DNA from: Candidatus Gastranaerophilales bacterium
GTDB lineage: Bacteria > Cyanobacteriota > Vampirovibrionia > Gastranaerophilales > Gastranaerophilaceae
Direction: 5' to 3'
DNA length: 64,000 bases
NCBI GenBank assembly: GCA_944325835.1
Contig: CALVBO010000004.1
Coordinates: 1-64,000 of the forward strand
In this document: piece after piece, positions 52,146-60,868 of the stretch
Position numbering within the stretch: the stretch's first letter is position 1
Layout: every line of letters starts with the position of its first letter
Translations under genes and position numbers: made by a program
Notes under the pieces: model-generated
What the model saw: the letters and a program-made list of their open reading frames with translations, nothing else
Database searches by the model: none
What the model was told of the DNA's origin: nothing

Positions 52146-53000
52146 ATGAGTGTAAACGGTGTTTCATCGAATACATTTGGCTCGTACGCAAAGCGTATCG
52201 GCAGGATTTATCTTCACACGACTTTCGGGACGGGTGCGGACGAGTTCTGGGAATCCATGAATAATTCAATATTTGATAAAAAAGCACCGTGGTATGCTCC
52301 TTACCGGAATGCTAATTTTAAAAATTTCGGAGATAAGTTTAAAAAAGCATATCAATCAGTGGAAGCCCATGAAGCGGCTATAAGGAAGGCAAACGGGAAT
52401 AGTTATCTGAAAGCTTTCTGGCATCAGTTTTCAACAATTCCGAAGGTTTTTAAAGATGAATGGAGGCTTGGCGGAGAAGCAGCGAAACGGGCCGGTAAAT
52501 CAGTTGCCGCAGGTAAGGCAAGAGGTGCTTTTAAAGCTCTTATGAAGCGTTTTCCTATGATTGGCGGACTTCTTGCGGTCGGTTTTGAGCTCCCTAATAT
52601 TTTTAGTGCTTTCACAAGTAAGGACGGCGGAGTTGCAACAGGTTTACTTGAAACCGGTAAAGCGGCTGCAAAAATCGGAATTGATACCGCAGGCTTTATG
52701 ATTGGTCAGGCTCTGATACCAATACCGCTGGTCGGAGGTCTTATCGGCAGTATGGTTGCCGGCGCGCTTGGTCAGGCTGTTCTTGGCAAAGGATTTAGTG
52801 AAAAACAAGCCGAGAAAAACGGTGAATCACACCTGCCGGGTTGGCTGCCATATATAGCTCAAAATGGAGAAAACGGACAACAGATTCCTATGCAAGGTTC
52901 CGGCTGGGTACCTCCGCAAGCAACAATGACTGATGAACAGATTTTGCAAATGGCACAGTATATGAATAGCGGCGGTGGATTGAACTACCTTTACGGCTAG
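52146..53000 (+). CDS. Hypothetical protein with glycine-zipper hydrophobic core
   Basis: A 284-residue protein. Start MSVNGVSSNTFGSYAKR has the Asn/Ser-rich, aromatic-Gly character of other orphans here. Middle residues 120-225 hold hydrophobic Gly/Ala segments with small-residue repeats (MIGGLLAVGFELPNIF, LIPIPLVGGLIGSMVAGALG) that could insert in membranes. The C-terminus is Gln/Gly-rich. AGGTAGG precedes the ATG. No family recognised; overall it resembles a secreted or pore-forming protein only in composition. Confidence 0.6.
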   Translation: MSVNGVSSNTFGSYAKRIGRIYLHTTFGTGADEFWESMNNSIFDKKAPWYAPYRNANFKNFGDKFKKAYQSVEAHEAAIRKANGNSYLKAFWHQFSTIPKVFKDEWRLGGEAAKRAGKSVAAGKARGAFKALMKRFPMIGGLLAVGFELPNIFSAFTSKDGGVATGLLETGKAAAKIGIDTAGFMIGQALIPIPLVGGLIGSMVAGALGQAVLGKGFSEKQAEKNGESHLPGWLPYIAQNGENGQQIPMQGSGWVPPQATMTDEQILQMAQYMNSGGGLNYLYG

Positions 53001-55867
53001 CTTTTATAACCTTTCGGGTATTTTAATGCGTTAAATTCTTCCTGCGTTATACCCAGAATTTTACAGACTTCATCTGTGTAAATGCCTTTTTTAAGCAGGG
53101 AAGATGCGTTATAGCCGTTCAGGGCAAGAATAGTTATACGTTTCTTTGCATTGGAATCCGCCGGCAATTCGTGGTAATTTTCAACGCCGCAATATCTTAA
53201 AACATTTCTTATCCGGCGTTTGCAAAGACCTGCGGCAATTTTTGAATTTGAAAGCTGCTGGTTGAATTCATAAGCAGCCTCATCAAAGGCTTTTTGTGCA
53301 TTCGGATCGCCGCCGTTTTCTCTAATCGCCAGAGCTGCATTCGTTTTTTCGGAAAGCGTTTTCATATACCCTGGTGCGTTGAAGGAAACATCAACCAGAG
53401 CTTCAAACTGCCCCTGCGTTAATTTTGACGTATCAATGTTCCTGTTGTTTTGAAGTTTATTTATTGCCTTTACAAGGTCGTATGCAAGTATTTGATACAT
53501 TTCGCTTTCTGAGAGCGTTGCTTTCAGCAGATATTCTCTTTCTTCGCCCTTTGTGCTGTGGAAGTTGTGTCCGATACCGATTGTCAGTTTTTGTGAACTG
53601 CAGTTATAAACAGACGGTCTTACGCCTTCTGTTATTTTCATTTCGTTAAGGTAATCAAGACTTAGTCCGGTTAATTCCGCGATATCGGCAAGGGATTTGA
53701 TATCTTTAAGATTTGAATATTGCCATGAAAAGTTTCCGTATTTTTCGCCTAAAGATATTTCCGGAACATTTGCCCGAACATTTGTCAGCGTTGTAAATCC
53801 GGCATTATTCCCCGAAGCGGTTCCGCGTTCCGGTATTCCGGCAGAAACAGTTGCAAGAAGTTTATTTAATTTGTCTGCCGAAGCCAGACCAAATCCGAAT
53901 AATTCTTTTTCCAGCCTGCTGTTAAAATCGGCAATATTACCCGGATTAACCTTATCTTCCCCTAGTTGTGCAACTAATGAGGATAAAACGTGTAAAATTT
54001 GAGATTGTCTTGTGCTGACATCAGCGCTGCGTTCTTCTATTATCGCGTTAACCGGAGTGTTACCGTCAAATTGCTTCTTGTATTCGTTAATAACTTCACG
54101 GGCATTGCTGCTGTCAATTTTTGATACCCATAATTTAAATGAAATATCATCTGCTGCGCCGTATTTGTCGGAGGCTATATCTTCTATATTTTTTGCAATA
54201 TCTGCCGGCGTTGCTTTTAACATTGAATTGACGACTCGGGTAAGATCTTCTTCATCCGTGATGTTATCCCTTATATACTTTTGAATATCAGATTTTAACA
54301 CTCCGAAAGTTGTGTTGAAATCTTCACCTGCAAATTTTTTCTCGTTTGCAGCCAACAGATTATCCGTAATTGACAGAATATATTCCTGCGCCGCGACCCC
54401 GCCCTTTTCTTGCAGGTATTGGGTGAGCGGTTTGCCCTTTGAAAGTTTATTAAAGGACTCCATAAATTTGACAACATTGTCTTTATTAATACCGTCAAGC
54501 AGATATCGGACAGCTTCTTTGTCAAAATTATCCGTATCATCTGAAAGCTTATCGAACAGTGTCTTGCTCATAAAATCTGTATTTTTATTTTTACCTATGA
54601 CATCCATTAATAATTCCGTGTCGGCAACGGATTCGTTTTTTAAAGACGCATTTACGTGTTCTGTGATTTTTTTGTCTTTAACATATTTACTTGCCTGAAG
54701 CTGTGTTTTGACAATTTTATTAATATAAGATTTTCGGACATCATTATCTCCCCATTCTTCGTCAATCATTGTAAGTAGCGACTTTTTGTCCGGATTTTTC
54801 TCAAACTCTTTTAAGATTTCATTGACATTTGAAGGATTAATTTTATCCAGAAGAATTTTGACATCTGTTCTTGAAAAGGCAAATGAATTGTCATCTATAA
54901 TTTTATAAAGGTTTGCCGCTATATCTTTGGGTTTATTGGTAATAACGGACTCCATAATGCTGTCAAGTTCGTCGATATCGGAGGTGAAGATATTTGAACC
55001 GGTATCGGTTGAATTTAAAATTGACTCTAAACGCTTCTGAACATCCTTCATATACGGCGTGTCTGAGTATCCTGCTGCTTTGAAATAAGAATTTACAAAG
55101 TTTTTAATTTGCGCTTTCTTTTCAGCTTTTTGTTCATCGGAAAACGGTGCGGTGTATTCTTGTGCCAGAATTCGCAATAAAGATTCATTTCCGCTGTTGC
55201 CTTTATATTGTTTAACCTGCTGCGCAACAGAAATAGCGTTGCCTGAGTCAATTGAATCTAATAAATATCTGAAATCTTTATCCGCGTAGGAAAAACTGTT
55301 GTCATCTATATGATCATAAATTTCCCGAGCCAGTTCAGTTGAATTCGCGGTATACATTTTTTGCATTTTGGCAACGATTTCATTGACTTTGGAGGTTGAA
55401 ATTCCCCATTCAAACCAGCTGTCGTCAAGTTCTTCCGTAACTACCTGATTGAATTCTTTTTTCAGTGTTGCAAGTTCTGCTTTTTGATCGTCTGTTTTAG
55501 CACCTGACAAAACTTTATTATATAAAATTTCAAAAGTTTTTATTGCTCCGTTTTTTCGTTGCTCACGCGGAATTTCATCCTCTTTAATAAAATCCCCGAG
55601 CAGGGTTTTACCCTCATGATCTTTTTCATAATTCTCAATAACTGTAAGAATATTGCGGGTGTTTAGAACTGTTTGAGGTGTGCGTAAAACTTTTACATCA
55701 TTGATTTTTACAACAAGTTGAGCCGGCTTGTAATTAGCTTTAGCCTTGTTGAAAGCAATGACTTCCTTGCCCTCAAGAATACCTTTTTTACCGCCGGTAT
55801 CGTATTTTTTCGCTAATTCCCGTAATCCTGCGTCTTTGATATCTGCAATTCTTATGCTTTTAGGCAC
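52997..55867 (-). CDS. Large repeat protein with C-terminal GH24 lysozyme
   Basis: A 956-residue protein. Residues about 170-660 contain four related helical units of 120-130 residues, marked by DDNSFSYADKDFRYLLDSID, DDNSFAFSRTDVKILLDKIN, SDDTDNFDKEAVRYLLDGIN and ISFKLWVSKID. A LysM-like or linker stretch precedes a GH24 (T4-type) lysozyme domain (about 740-890). The catalytic Glu of TEGVRPSVYNC is followed, at the canonical spacing, by Cys and then Thr (KLTIGIGH). No signal peptide is seen. It should cut peptidoglycan; the repeats are unknown. Confidence 0.82.
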   Translation of the reverse strand: MPKSIRIADIKDAGLRELAKKYDTGGKKGILEGKEVIAFNKAKANYKPAQLVVKINDVKVLRTPQTVLNTRNILTVIENYEKDHEGKTLLGDFIKEDEIPREQRKNGAIKTFEILYNKVLSGAKTDDQKAELATLKKEFNQVVTEELDDSWFEWGISTSKVNEIVAKMQKMYTANSTELAREIYDHIDDNSFSYADKDFRYLLDSIDSGNAISVAQQVKQYKGNSGNESLLRILAQEYTAPFSDEQKAEKKAQIKNFVNSYFKAAGYSDTPYMKDVQKRLESILNSTDTGSNIFTSDIDELDSIMESVITNKPKDIAANLYKIIDDNSFAFSRTDVKILLDKINPSNVNEILKEFEKNPDKKSLLTMIDEEWGDNDVRKSYINKIVKTQLQASKYVKDKKITEHVNASLKNESVADTELLMDVIGKNKNTDFMSKTLFDKLSDDTDNFDKEAVRYLLDGINKDNVVKFMESFNKLSKGKPLTQYLQEKGGVAAQEYILSITDNLLAANEKKFAGEDFNTTFGVLKSDIQKYIRDNITDEEDLTRVVNSMLKATPADIAKNIEDIASDKYGAADDISFKLWVSKIDSSNAREVINEYKKQFDGNTPVNAIIEERSADVSTRQSQILHVLSSLVAQLGEDKVNPGNIADFNSRLEKELFGFGLASADKLNKLLATVSAGIPERGTASGNNAGFTTLTNVRANVPEISLGEKYGNFSWQYSNLKDIKSLADIAELTGLSLDYLNEMKITEGVRPSVYNCSSQKLTIGIGHNFHSTKGEEREYLLKATLSESEMYQILAYDLVKAINKLQNNRNIDTSKLTQGQFEALVDVSFNAPGYMKTLSEKTNAALAIRENGGDPNAQKAFDEAAYEFNQQLSNSKIAAGLCKRRIRNVLRYCGVENYHELPADSNAKKRITILALNGYNASSLLKKGIYTDEVCKILGITQEEFNALKYPKGYKS

Positions 55868-56026
55868 AACACACCTCTTTGTTATTCTACCAATTGATAT
55901 TTCTTTAATCGGCAGAAATCACGCTAACTTTAATATTTTTTACAATAATTTACAGAATTGCTTGAAAATTATCTTATGTTTTAATATAATTGCATAAGAT
56001 AGAGAAAAGAAAGAAGGGGATATTCC

Positions 56027-56650
56027 GTGAGTACATATATGAGTGAAGGCGTAGGAAAAAGAATTGTAGATGCACTGAAAAAGCAGAGTGAATCTGATCT
56101 GGTAAATCAAATAACAACACCTGTTTCAGAAAATATTGCGGTGGAACAGCCTTCTGTTGAACCGGAACAATTTTATACGGAACCTTCTACATTTGAAAAT
56201 ATTTTTGTAAATCCGCAGCCTGCTATGCAGCAGCCAACGTTCAGCGCAGCGTTAAATCAGCAGCCGGCATTAAATTCAAATATTGCTCAACAAAATAATA
56301 TTTATACTACCCCGATAAATAATAATTTTTCAGACCTCGGCGGATTGGAAGTTCCGGCAAATGTTGCGGTTTTAAGACAATTAATATCCCAATTGCCAAG
56401 CGGTGTTTCCCGTCAGGCTGGTGCTCTGGTTATAAAACAGACAATGGAGGCTCTGGGAATTTCTATGAAATCTGTTCTGCAAGAGGCTCAGCAGCTGCAA
56501 GAAAATATCAATGCTTCTGCAAGAGATTGTCAAAATAGTATTCTGGAGTGTAAAAAACAAATTAATACACTTGAAGCTCAGGTGCAAAAATATCAGAAGC
56601 AGTCAGCTTCTTTAAACGACATAGTAAGTTTATTTTTACAGATTAATTAG
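56027..56650 (+). CDS. Hypothetical Gln/Asn-rich coiled-coil protein
   Basis: A 207-residue protein with a GTG start at 56027, 6 nt after AAGGGG. An initial helix (YMSEGVGKRIVDALKKQ) is followed by a disordered Gln/Asn/Pro-rich stretch (35-110), and then a helical coiled-coil half (AGALVIKQTMEALGISMKSV and LECKKQINTLEAQVQKY). No family recognised. Confidence 0.6.
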   Translation: MSTYMSEGVGKRIVDALKKQSESDLVNQITTPVSENIAVEQPSVEPEQFYTEPSTFENIFVNPQPAMQQPTFSAALNQQPALNSNIAQQNNIYTTPINNNFSDLGGLEVPANVAVLRQLISQLPSGVSRQAGALVIKQTMEALGISMKSVLQEAQQLQENINASARDCQNSILECKKQINTLEAQVQKYQKQSASLNDIVSLFLQIN

Positions 56651-56652
56651 GC

Positions 56653-56976
56653 CTAGTACCTGAATGTTTCCTGAATATCTCTGTCACGCATTGCCTTAGC
56701 AGATTCAAGTTCAGTCATTGTAGCTCTTAACTGAGTTTGATAAGCTGCCATTTGCTGATCAAGTTTTTGCTCCAGCAGTTTCATTTTCGCCTGCCGTTGT
56801 TGAAGTGACTTGACAATAGGAGATTCAGGGTCGTAATCGGTACCAACCTGCAATAAGTCACCGTTAGATGACATCAAACTCATTTTTGCCTGCGTAATCA
56901 GCTGTATTTTGTATTCCAAATCACACTTGAGATTTGTCAAATACTGCGTACGCATTGTCGCTACTAACACACCCAT
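56653..56976 (-). CDS. Small helical protein, QYL family
   Basis: A 107-residue protein, entirely helical by composition. Its start, MRTQYLTNLKCDLEYKIQLI followed by TQAK, shares the pattern Q-x-YL-x-L-x3-K-x3-EY-x2-Q-x-I-x-Q with the 412-residue protein at 59295-60533. The rest is Gln/Lys/Glu coiled coil. It follows the 90-residue gene by 11 nt. No named family recognised. Confidence 0.6.
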   Translation of the reverse strand: MGVLVATMRTQYLTNLKCDLEYKIQLITQAKMSLMSSNGDLLQVGTDYDPESPIVKSLQQRQAKMKLLEQKLDQQMAAYQTQLRATMTELESAKAMRDRDIQETFRY

Positions 56977-56987
56977 ACACTTTTTCC

Positions 56988-57260
56988 TTATCTTGTTTCG
57001 TTAAGGTTCGCCCCTTTCAAAAACGTGTGCTGGCTGTTCTTTGCGATTAATTGTTCCATTTTCATCAGCTGGTGCTGGTGGTAATTTAACCTGTACTGTG
57101 CCATTTTCAACTTTTTTCTCATTGTGAGAAAATCTCTGACACCATCCATAAAAGATGCAACTAACGCTTTGACAGGGCTTTTCCTTATAATAAAGTTTCT
57201 TGAATATATTAAGAAATCAACGAGTCTTTTTATATTCATCTCTAAAGTTTCACGAAGCAT
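56988..57260 (-). CDS. Small basic hypothetical protein
   Basis: A 90-residue basic, helical protein from ATG 57260 (MLRETLEMNIKRLVDFLIYS), after AAAGGAA. The open frame continues upstream but has no ribosome site there. His/Gln-rich near LNYHQHQLMKMEQL. Probably co-transcribed with the following QYL-family gene. No family recognised. Confidence 0.55.
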   Translation of the reverse strand: MLRETLEMNIKRLVDFLIYSRNFIIRKSPVKALVASFMDGVRDFLTMRKKLKMAQYRLNYHQHQLMKMEQLIAKNSQHTFLKGANLNETR

Positions 57261-57446
57261 TATAGTTCCTTTACACTTTAGACCTACAAATATATAAAAA
57301 CAGTGTTCAACCAATTATTGCGTTTTGGGCAAATCATGTTACAAGTTCTTTACATTTGGAGGCCTATCTGTCATACGTTACTATATTTTTATCGACACAA
57401 GGAGAAAAAACTTTAATAAAATTTTTGAAAAAATACTCTATGTTAA

Positions 57447-57776
57447 TTATATTTTACAAATTTTCTGATAGTCGTTTCCCCAGTTCTCTAGGCTTTTTAT
57501 TATGGGGCGCATTGTTTCGCCAAGCGGGGTCAGCCGGTATTCTGTGTGTAAAATTTTTTCGTCAAAGACTATGCGTTCAATTATGCCGCATTCCTGCATT
57601 GCTCTCAAGTTTTCGGTAAGAACTTTTTGGCTTATGCCTTCTAAAGATTTTTGCAATTCATTAAATCTGTATGGTCTTATGAATAAATTTCTGAGGATTA
57701 GGAGTTTCCATTTATTGCCGATGAGATTTACTGTTGTTGCAACAGGACACGGCTGCATTTCTTCTTTTTTAAGCAT
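57447..57776 (-). CDS. HxlR-family transcription regulator
   Basis: A 109-residue winged helix regulator. CPVATTVNLIGNKWKLLILRNL, FNELQKSLEGISQKVLTENLR and the wing EYRLTPLGETMRPII are typical, including the Cys near the N-terminus that some HxlR proteins use as a redox sensor. It is divergent from the cupin gene with a family A repeat in between, so it may control the cupin gene, by analogy. Confidence 0.92.
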   Translation of the reverse strand: MLKKEEMQPCPVATTVNLIGNKWKLLILRNLFIRPYRFNELQKSLEGISQKVLTENLRAMQECGIIERIVFDEKILHTEYRLTPLGETMRPIIKSLENWGNDYQKICKI

Positions 57777-57878
57777 TGTTAATTTCTCTCTTTTCCATAA
57801 TATATCATAATTTATTCTATTTTAAAAGCTAGTTACTAAAAAGTGCCTACTTTACGGGATTTTTACCTCCGTTTAAAA

Positions 57879-57998
57879 TGTCCGAGAAAGTTTCGCGATA
57901 AGGAACGTGAGCGAAACTTTTGAGTGACGTATTAGACAGCGAAGTCGCGGGTTGACCTGCGCGAGCAGGGCAAGCAGGCGACGGAGAACTGCTTTATT
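57879..57998 (+). repeat. Family A repeat, copy 8 (short form)
   Basis: Matches copy 7 almost base for base (TTTCGC subtype, 120 bp) and lies 27 nt ahead of the cupin start, just before its ribosome site. Confidence 0.92.
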
Positions 57999-58025
57999 TG
58001 AATAAGTAACAAAAAGGAGGATATT

Positions 58026-58394
58026 ATGACAAGCTTTAAAAATGTAGAATTGGGTAAAATTGTTGATATTGAGAAAGGGAAAGCATTTTTGCATGATGCA
58101 TTGGAGCTAACTTCATGCGAAATTTCGGTAAATTCAGTGCCAAAAGGGTTTAAACTTCCGTTCAACCATAAGCATAAACAAAATGAAGAAGTTTATATTT
58201 TTCTGAAAGGTGAAGGCGTTTTTACTGTTGACGGCAAGGGTATACAGGTTAAAGAAGGTTCCTGCGTAAAGGTACTCCCTGCAGCTTCAAGAACTCTGGA
58301 AAACTCCGGTGAAGGTGAACTCCAATTTATTTGTGTTCAGGCAAAAGAAAAATCCCTTGAGCAGTTCGGCATGGGTGATGCGGAATTATGCTAG
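58026..58394 (+). CDS. Cupin-domain protein
   Basis: A 122-residue single cupin. Motif 1: PFNHKHKQNEEVYIFLKGEG, with His-x-His and Glu as metal ligands; motif 2: VLPAASRTLENSG, without the usual His. GGAGG precedes the ATG. It could bind a small ligand or metal; the reaction is unknown. It is divergent from an HxlR regulator and followed by a terminator. Confidence 0.85.
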   Translation: MTSFKNVELGKIVDIEKGKAFLHDALELTSCEISVNSVPKGFKLPFNHKHKQNEEVYIFLKGEGVFTVDGKGIQVKEGSCVKVLPAASRTLENSGEGELQFICVQAKEKSLEQFGMGDAELC

Positions 58395-58401
58395 AAAACG
58401 T

Positions 58402-58430
58402 AAGGCGGGAGAAAATCCCGCCTTTTAAAA
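58402..58430. terminator. Terminator between the cupin and the convergent gene
   Basis: AAGGCGGGA pairs with TCCCGCCTT around GAAAA, followed by T on the plus strand. Confidence 0.85.
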
Positions 58431-59246
58431 TTATAAGTTTTGAATAGCTTTACTGTCGCCTTCAATGGATTCTTTGAGCATCTTTTTAACGACATCACCC
58501 TGAGTATCAAGCATTTTGCAAACTGTTTCAATGTTGCGGACTTTGTTTGTCAGAATTGTGTCTGCGTTTGTGGTAACGTTTCCGGTAATTCTTTGATAAG
58601 CTGAAAGTGCAGCAGAAGAAGTACCTTGCATTAAGTTACCCATAACGAGTGCCGGAAGCCCGTATTCACCCAGATAAGGCGCTGCGGATTGCATAATGCC
58701 GCCCCACCCTGAAATTAATCCCGCAACAGGAAGCACTAAGTTTTTAGCGAAACCAAAGCCGCTTGCAGTACCAACGCCATAAGCGCTTGCGCTGGCTACG
58801 TTTGCGATACTGCTTGCAATTCCGGACGCACCGCCGGTCACAACGCCTGAGGTTGAAGTTCCCCAGCCAGACATCGGGGCTGCACCGCCCGTGTAAAATC
58901 CTGAACTTGCCCAAATCGAAGATGCACCGCTCGGGAAACCCGAATAGTTGTAAAGTGAATCGATACCGTAGGAACTTCCGCCTGAAACAGGTGAATAGTA
59001 TGATGTTCCGGCAACGTTCATGACTTCTGACGAGCCAAATGTAGTTGCAAAGTTTGACGGTGAAAATAAGGTTGCCATGTTATACAAAAAACCGCCTGTG
59101 CCTTCCCAGCCGGTACCGGAGCCAGTTCCTGAAACTGTTATGTCGCGTAATTTATCGTATGTCTCCCACAGCTGTGCTTTCGCATCACTGCTTGCGGAAC
59201 CGAATTTATTTGCTATTACTAAGTAACTATCGTTTTTATATGACAT
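58431..59246 (-). CDS. Hypothetical Gly/Ser-rich protein
   Basis: A 271-residue protein with a soluble helical start (MSYKNDSYLVIANKFGSASS), then a low-complexity Gly/Ser/Ala/Tyr-rich centre (about 40-180), and a helical C-terminal segment (ILTNKVRNIETVCKMLD). It lies 48 nt behind the 412-residue QYL-family gene on the same strand. The composition suggests an extracellular filament or surface protein; no family is recognised and no signal peptide is seen. Confidence 0.6.
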   Translation of the reverse strand: MSYKNDSYLVIANKFGSASSDAKAQLWETYDKLRDITVSGTGSGTGWEGTGGFLYNMATLFSPSNFATTFGSSEVMNVAGTSYYSPVSGGSSYGIDSLYNYSGFPSGASSIWASSGFYTGGAAPMSGWGTSTSGVVTGGASGIASSIANVASASAYGVGTASGFGFAKNLVLPVAGLISGWGGIMQSAAPYLGEYGLPALVMGNLMQGTSSAALSAYQRITGNVTTNADTILTNKVRNIETVCKMLDTQGDVVKKMLKESIEGDSKAIQNL

Positions 59247-59294
59247 GACTTACCTCTTGTCCTCTCTATTATTAACCTTTTAATACGGCTAAAA

Positions 59295-60533
59295 CTATGA
59301 ACTGAATGTTTTGAATGTGCTTTCGACGTTCTTTTCAATAACTTTTGCAACGGCTTCCATTTCGGTTTGGAGAGCTTGTTGCTCTGTATCTAACTGTCTT
59401 AGACGCAGCTCAAGTGTTCTGTCTTCTTCCTGAATAATTTCAGTTTTTGCGTTGATATCTTGTACTGCTTTTTCGTATTGAGCTTTTTCATACTCATATT
59501 GATTCATTGCGTCTTGATATGCGGCCTGATCGGTTATTGTTTCTGTTTGCAGCGCAAACGTTGCAGAGGAATTTTCAAAATGTATTGATGTTGCCCTGCC
59601 GGAGTCATCAAATTCAATGAAAGCCTTATCCGTTGATGAAATCTTTGTTTTAACACCTTCTGCGTAATAGGTATTAAGATTTGACTGATATTCACTCGGA
59701 TTTGCAGCGTTCATTGAGGAATTCGCGCTTGCCATAAGTTCTTCTTCGGTAACAAAATAGGTTCTGCCATAAGATTCGTATGTATAAATGCTGTCAGCCG
59801 TTGCTATTGGATCATCCGGATTATCTTTTCTTATTTGTTCCAGAGATAAATCCAGTTCTTTGTCCTGACCTTCAACATATTTTTTGAGTTCGTTGTTGCC
59901 AACATAGGTCGGAACAATACCTTCTATTGAGTAATCAACAACGTCACCCGCGCCGAGTGTTGTCATATCAAGGAAGTGCATAACCTGATTTTCGTCGGTG
60001 TAAATACCAAGGTTTTCTTCTTCAATTGCAGCGAGTTCAGGATATTCTTCTTTGAGAATATCATATCTTGATTTTTCTTCCACGCTGTCAGGATTGTAGG
60101 CTGTAACCTGGTTGTCGTTAATGGTGTAAACGCCTTCCTCTTCAATGACTTCATCTGCCGGAGTGGTGGTTGTTGTCATATCGTAACCGGTTCTTACCTG
60201 CGGGTTAACTTTTGTATTACGAACACCGGTGAATACATCGGAGTAGTGGTAATGGGTTACAAGATAGTTGTAATCAGAAGATTCATCAGCGAGTTCGGTC
60301 ATTTCTTCGATTGCTTCTTCAATGTTGCCGTCCTCGTATGTGTATTGAATGGTTGTATAATCCTGAGTACTAGGTGCAGTAGGCACTTCAAGCGCTAAAT
60401 ACTGGTTAAACGCGTCTGCGCTCTGGTTAGCAAGTGCAGTTCTTTCCTGGTTAATTTGTTGTCCTTCATATTCAACGTTTGTTTTTCTTGCTGTTAATGC
60501 CAAATATCTCGCTTGTGATGCTGCCATACCCAT
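59295..60533 (-). CDS. Large acidic protein of the QYL family
   Basis: A 412-residue acidic protein. N-terminus: MGMAASQARYLALTARKTNV followed by EYEGQQINQE, the pattern shared with the 107-residue protein at 56653. The middle (50-330) is Glu/Asp/Thr/Tyr-rich; the C-terminus (about 335-405) is a long coiled coil. GGAGAG precedes the ATG. It starts the two-gene unit with the Gly/Ser-rich gene. No signal peptide; possibly a structural or secreted component. Confidence 0.65.
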   Translation of the reverse strand: MGMAASQARYLALTARKTNVEYEGQQINQERTALANQSADAFNQYLALEVPTAPSTQDYTTIQYTYEDGNIEEAIEEMTELADESSDYNYLVTHYHYSDVFTGVRNTKVNPQVRTGYDMTTTTTPADEVIEEEGVYTINDNQVTAYNPDSVEEKSRYDILKEEYPELAAIEEENLGIYTDENQVMHFLDMTTLGAGDVVDYSIEGIVPTYVGNNELKKYVEGQDKELDLSLEQIRKDNPDDPIATADSIYTYESYGRTYFVTEEELMASANSSMNAANPSEYQSNLNTYYAEGVKTKISSTDKAFIEFDDSGRATSIHFENSSATFALQTETITDQAAYQDAMNQYEYEKAQYEKAVQDINAKTEIIQEEDRTLELRLRQLDTEQQALQTEMEAVAKVIEKNVESTFKTFSS

Positions 60534-60868
60534 AGGCGTACTCTCCTTCTATACTTATTTATAATTAAATTTCACTACTCTACGTTAGTACTTATAATGA
60601 TAACTTTTTTAAAGTCAACATTTCATAATAAAGCAGTTCTCCGCCACTTCCGCCCCGCTGAACCGCGGGTCGCGCGTTTCCCTCTCGAAAAACAGTTCAC
60701 TGGACTGTTTTTCTCGGCAGAGTGCTGTCTAATAAGCCACTCAAAAGTTTCGCTCACGTTCCTTATCGCGAAACTTTCTCGGACAGAAATATTATAAATG
60801 ATTATATATTAAAAGGATATACGCATACCTGTTAAATCAGCCTTTTAGCGGACGGGATTTTGTAAAAA
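60534..60868. other. Gene-free stretch holding family A copy 9
   Basis: Apart from the repeat at 60627-60785 and the upstream region of the 412-residue gene, nothing is recognised. Confidence 0.5.
60627..60785 (-). repeat. Family A repeat, copy 9 (medium form, inverted)
   Basis: On the minus strand: TGTCCGAG, AAAGTTTCGC/GCGAAACTTT, then one CCAGTGA hairpin (GAAAAACAGT/ACTGTTTTTC) and the CCCGC/GCGGG form of the last hairpin. It thus mixes the left end of the TTTCGC subtype with the right end of copy 1. Confidence 0.9.

Noticed and set aside
52997-55867. Prophage because of the GH24 lysozyme
   Set aside because: No capsid, tail, integrase or holin genes nearby; neighbours are lineage-specific non-phage proteins.
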